Positions 61,195 through 64,000 of a DNA stretch of 64,000 nt are shown here, in pieces (positions within the stretch are counted from its first letter, which is position 1; each line of letters begins with the position of its first letter). The notes beneath the pieces are model-generated. The model saw only the letters and a program-made list of their open reading frames with translations. It made no database searches and was not told the DNA's origin. The position numbers and the translations under genes are program-made. Source of the stretch: Fluviirhizobium alvei (GTDB taxonomy: Bacteria; Pseudomonadota; Alphaproteobacteria; Rhizobiales; Rhizobiaceae); the NCBI RefSeq assembly GCF_030551875.1, contig NZ_JAUOZU010000009.1, positions 1 to 64,000 of the forward strand. The letters are read 5' to 3'.

Positions 61195-62349
61195 TTATCC
61201 CGGCAGCGCCAGGACAGCCTTGGCGAGAATGTTGCGCTGGATTTCGTTCGACCCGCCAAAGATAGCCGGTGCGCGGGAATCGAGGAACAGGTTCATCGCA
61301 TCCACATGTCCGTTGCCGGCCTCGAGATCGTCATTATAGCGGGCTTCTTCGCCGGCCAACATCAGCATCTCTTCGGTAATGCGCTGGTAGAGCTCGGTGG
61401 TGAAGATTTTCAGCATCGATACATCGGCACCAAGTTCGCCACCCGAACGCAGCACCTTTGCGTAACGCTCGAAGCTTGAACCGAGATCGTAAAGATCGAG
61501 CCGAAGCTTGGCATAGCGCGACAGAAAGGCCGGATCATCGAAGGCTCCGCGGGCCTCGGCAAGCTTGTCCAGTCGTCCCAGCGCATATTCGGGTCGCGTC
61601 GGGGCGCCAAGGAAGATCCGCTCATGCCCGAGCACGGATTTCGCCAGCGTCCAGCCCTGGTTGATCTCGCCGACGAGGTTTTCTGCAGGCACCTTCACAT
61701 TGTCGAAGAAGACTTCGCAGAAATCGGTTTCTCCGCGCAGATTGGCGATCGGGCGGACCGTAACGCCAGGCAGCGTCATGTCGACCAGAAGCACCGAAAT
61801 ACCGCGCTGCGGCTTGGCTTCCTTGTCGGTACGCACAAGGACGAAGATCCAGTTGGCGCAATGGGCGAGTGTGGTCCAGATCTTCTGGCCATTGATGACG
61901 AAATGGTTGTCCTCGAGAACCGCCGATGTGCGAAGGCTTGCGAGATCGGAACCGGAGGAGGGTTCGGAATAGCCCTGGCACCAGATATGTTCGCCCGACA
62001 GGATCTTCGGCAGGAATTCCGCCTTCTGCGCTTCGGTGCCATACTGGATGAGCAGTGGCCCGGACAGGCCGATACCGTGATCGGGAATGCGAGGGCAGCC
62101 GAGACGGCCCCATTCCTCGACATAGATCATGTGCTTGGCGGGCGACAGCCCCATGCCACCATGTTCCTTCGGCCAGACCGGCGCGAGCCAGCCCTTCTTC
62201 GAAAGCGCCTGGTACCAGACCTTCACTTCTTCATAGAGCGGGCGTTGCTTGCGCATATAGCGCAGTTCGGCGGGGCAATTGGCTTCCACCCATTCACGGA
62301 AAATGGCGCGGAATTCCTCATCGGAAAGGCTGTTCCAATCCTCGACCAT
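61195..62349 (-). CDS. Acyl-CoA dehydrogenase
   Basis: The 384-residue FAD enzyme has the acyl-CoA dehydrogenase patterns WCQGYSEPSSGSDLASLRT, WTTLAHCANWIFVLVRT and the C-terminal APAIFGGSNEIQRNILAKAVL. The last motif carries the residues for FAD binding; a catalytic Glu is not at the standard place, which is common in longer-chain or ring-acting members. It ends the acyl-CoA block, and its start overlaps the upstream hydratase stop by one base. Confidence 0.9.
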   Translation of the reverse strand: MVEDWNSLSDEEFRAIFREWVEANCPAELRYMRKQRPLYEEVKVWYQALSKKGWLAPVWPKEHGGMGLSPAKHMIYVEEWGRLGCPRIPDHGIGLSGPLLIQYGTEAQKAEFLPKILSGEHIWCQGYSEPSSGSDLASLRTSAVLEDNHFVINGQKIWTTLAHCANWIFVLVRTDKEAKPQRGISVLLVDMTLPGVTVRPIANLRGETDFCEVFFDNVKVPAENLVGEINQGWTLAKSVLGHERIFLGAPTRPEYALGRLDKLAEARGAFDDPAFLSRYAKLRLDLYDLGSSFERYAKVLRSGGELGADVSMLKIFTTELYQRITEEMLMLAGEEARYNDDLEAGNGHVDAMNLFLDSRAPAIFGGSNEIQRNILAKAVLALPG

Positions 62350-63125
62350 CAGATCACATCCTTGAAAACGGCCGGACGCTTCTCGATGAAGGCGCGCATG
62401 GCTTCCTTGGAATCTTCGTGGCGGGTCATTTCAACCGTCAGGTTCTGTTCGAACCTGTATCCGTCCCGCAGTGGCATGTGCTCGACCGTGTTGATCGCCC
62501 TCTTGGCGAGGCTGAGCGCCTTCGGGCTCTTGGAGGCAATGGTGCGGGCAATCTTCATCGCCTCTTCCATCAGGTTTTCGAGCGGCACGCAGGCCTCGAT
62601 AATGCCGCGACGATAGGCTTCTTCCGCCGGAACCCGGTAGCCGGTCAGGATCATGCGGCGGGCCAGCGAATGCGGGAAAATCCGCATCGTGTGGCTGGCG
62701 CCGCCCATCAGGCCGATGTCGATTTCCGGCAGGCCGAAGACGGCATTCTCGGATGCGAGGATAATATCGGCATTGACGATCGGGCCCATGCCGGCGCCGA
62801 GTGCCGGGCCATTGACGGCGGCAATGACGGGCTTGGAGCATTCGAGAATGCAGTTGGCCACTTCACGGGTGCGGCGCAGATGCCGGTAGGTCTCGCCCTT
62901 GATGTCGCCGATATTGGCGCGGTTCTTGATATCGGCACCGGCGGAGAAGATCTTCTCGCGGCCGGTGATGACGATCACGCGCACATCCGGCGAGTCGTTG
63001 AGTTCATCGAAGACCTCGATCAGTTCCTCGGCAAAATCGCGCGAATAGGCGTTGACCGGAGCATTGTCCATCTTCACGACCGCAATATGGTCGGCGATTT
63101 CGGTCTTGATCAGATTGTTCTGCAT
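62349..63125 (-). CDS. Enoyl-CoA hydratase/isomerase family protein
   Basis: The 258-residue crotonase protein (start MQNNLIKTE) has IFSAGADIKNRANIGD (oxyanion hole), GPALGAGMGPIVNADIILAS and LPEIDIGLMGGASHTMRIFP. The Glu expected in GGGxEL is Met/Gly here, while the Glu of LPEIDIG is kept. It is therefore a variant hydratase or isomerase. It lies between two acyl-CoA dehydrogenase genes, consistent with oxidation of a non-standard acyl-CoA. Confidence 0.88.
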   Translation of the reverse strand: MQNNLIKTEIADHIAVVKMDNAPVNAYSRDFAEELIEVFDELNDSPDVRVIVITGREKIFSAGADIKNRANIGDIKGETYRHLRRTREVANCILECSKPVIAAVNGPALGAGMGPIVNADIILASENAVFGLPEIDIGLMGGASHTMRIFPHSLARRMILTGYRVPAEEAYRRGIIEACVPLENLMEEAMKIARTIASKSPKALSLAKRAINTVEHMPLRDGYRFEQNLTVEMTRHEDSKEAMRAFIEKRPAVFKDVI

Positions 63126-63144
63126 AATTGTCTCCCTCGCTGCC

Positions 63145-64000
63145 TCAGGCAGCCCGTTCCAGCGATACGAACTGGCGGCGGAGCTTCTCCGCCTGGCCAA
63201 ACATGGCGCCGAGATTGACGGCGCGTTTGAGATAAAGGCCGATGTCGCATTCGTCGGTGAAGCCCATCGCGCCATAGAGATGGATCGCCCGGCGGCCGAT
63301 CAGGAAGGCGGCGTCGGAGGCGCGTGCCTTGGCAGCCAGGATCGCAAGCCGGGCAGCCTTTTCATCGCCTTCGCCGAGACGCTCGATGGCATTGACCACC
63401 GCAGATCCGGCAAATTCGGCTTCCGTCCACAGATCGACCAACCGATGCTGGATGACCTGGAAGCTGGCGATCGGCTTGCCGAATTGCACGCGCTCCTTGG
63501 TATAGTCGGAAGCCATCTCGAACGCCTTGCTGGCAATGCCCGACAGTTCGGCAGCAAGCGCCAGGCGGGCGAGGTCGATCGCCTTTTCGACAAGTCCGCC
63601 GAGATCGCCGCGCGCCAGGATGCGGGACATGTCGAGCCGGCATCCGGTGAAGATCAGGCTGCTGATCGTTGCACCGTCCACACCGGGTCGGTCGATGAGC
63701 TGCAGTCCCTGGCTACCTGCCGGTACGCTCAAGAGAAGATCCTCGTCGCCGAGACGGGCAAGGACGAGGAAATCGACCGCAGCATGCGCCGCTTCCACGA
63801 ATTCGCGGCGACCATCAAGATAAATTGCGCCATCAGCAGCCCGGGCTATAAGTTTCGAGGCTTCGATATCGTCGGTGATCGCTGTTGCAATGATGGACGA
63901 ACCGGAAACAAGGTTCGCGGCCAAACGCGAACGCTCCTCGCTATCCTGGCTGCCCGCAATCAGCGCGCTTGCGAGAACCGAAGCGGTTGCCATCGGTGCG
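63145..64000 (-). CDS. Acyl-CoA dehydrogenase, partial at the window edge
   Basis: The visible 280 or so residues include FTGCRLDMSRILARGDLGG, AFEMASDYTKERVQFGKPIASFQVIQHRLVDLWTE and AIHLYGAMGFTDECDIGLYLKRA. These are the middle and C-terminal parts of an acyl-CoA dehydrogenase. The N-terminal alpha domain of about 100 residues is missing, and the frame is open to position 64000, so the gene continues beyond the edge. A second dehydrogenase of this family two genes away may pair with it as a heteromer. Confidence 0.85.
   Translation of the reverse strand, partial: APMATASVLASALIAGSQDSEERSRLAANLVSGSSIIATAITDDIEASKLIARAADGAIYLDGRREFVEAAHAAVDFLVLARLGDEDLLLSVPAGSQGLQLIDRPGVDGATISSLIFTGCRLDMSRILARGDLGGLVEKAIDLARLALAAELSGIASKAFEMASDYTKERVQFGKPIASFQVIQHRLVDLWTEAEFAGSAVVNAIERLGEGDEKAARLAILAAKARASDAAFLIGRRAIHLYGAMGFTDECDIGLYLKRAVNLGAMFGQAEKLRRQFVSLERAA

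Overview
The window is about 60% GC and reads as an alphaproteobacterial replicon, most likely Rhizobiales/Rhizobiaceae. This rests on a rhizobial-type glycerol ABC transporter operon (glpR-glpD-glpSTPQUV-glpK), rhizobial-style palindromic intergenic repeats, IS3-family elements and a high density of ABC uptake systems. No rRNA, tRNA or CRISPR was found. Apart from mobile debris in the first 3 kb it is a gene-dense catabolic region.

Layout: (1) 1-3.4 kb: a decayed IS3 copy, an apparently intact IS3-type element inserted in a ParB-like gene, and a gene-poor stretch. (2) 3.4-6.6 kb: an XRE/ImmA-type regulator divergent from a Pseudomonas-type isocitrate lyase. (3) 6.6-22.2 kb: MarR regulators, two CrtI-like FAD oxidoreductases flanking an isatin hydrolase-like enzyme, a two-subunit 2-oxoacid:ferredoxin oxidoreductase (iorAB type), a Tat-exported binding protein with an Opp-type ABC transporter, and a VOC protein. 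(4) 22.2-22.9 kb: a ParDE toxin-antitoxin pair. (5) 22.9-35.6 kb: an AraC regulator, a flavin reductase/SDR/styrene-monooxygenase-type trio like known indole oxygenase systems, a winged-helix regulator, a luciferase-like monooxygenase with its own flavin reductase, then a 2-aminobenzoyl-CoA monooxygenase/reductase operon (SDR, thioesterase, RidA, cupin, FAH hydrolase, SDR). (6) 35.9-45.9 kb: the glycerol regulon. (7) 46-64 kb: an IclR-associated acyl-CoA catabolic cluster with beta-oxidation enzymes, an ADP-forming acyl-CoA synthetase, a fused double SDR, a lactonase-like protein, a branched-chain-type ABC transporter and acyl-CoA dehydrogenases, running off the right edge.

How the genes may work together: modules 3 and 5 together look like an aerobic indole / indole-derivative pathway. 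Ring oxidation (styrene-monooxygenase-type enzyme, SDR, FAD oxidoreductases) would lead to isatin. Isatin hydrolase would give isatinate, an aryl 2-oxoacid. The iorAB-type enzyme could then decarboxylate isatinate oxidatively straight to 2-aminobenzoyl-CoA, the substrate of the bifunctional monooxygenase/reductase. No aryl-CoA ligase of the AMP-forming type is present in the window, which fits this idea. The route is inference; only the gene content and motifs are seen. Repeated palindromes upstream of these operons suggest shared MarR-type control. Module 7 may finish the resulting acyl-CoA by beta-oxidation, or may serve an unrelated carboxylic acid.
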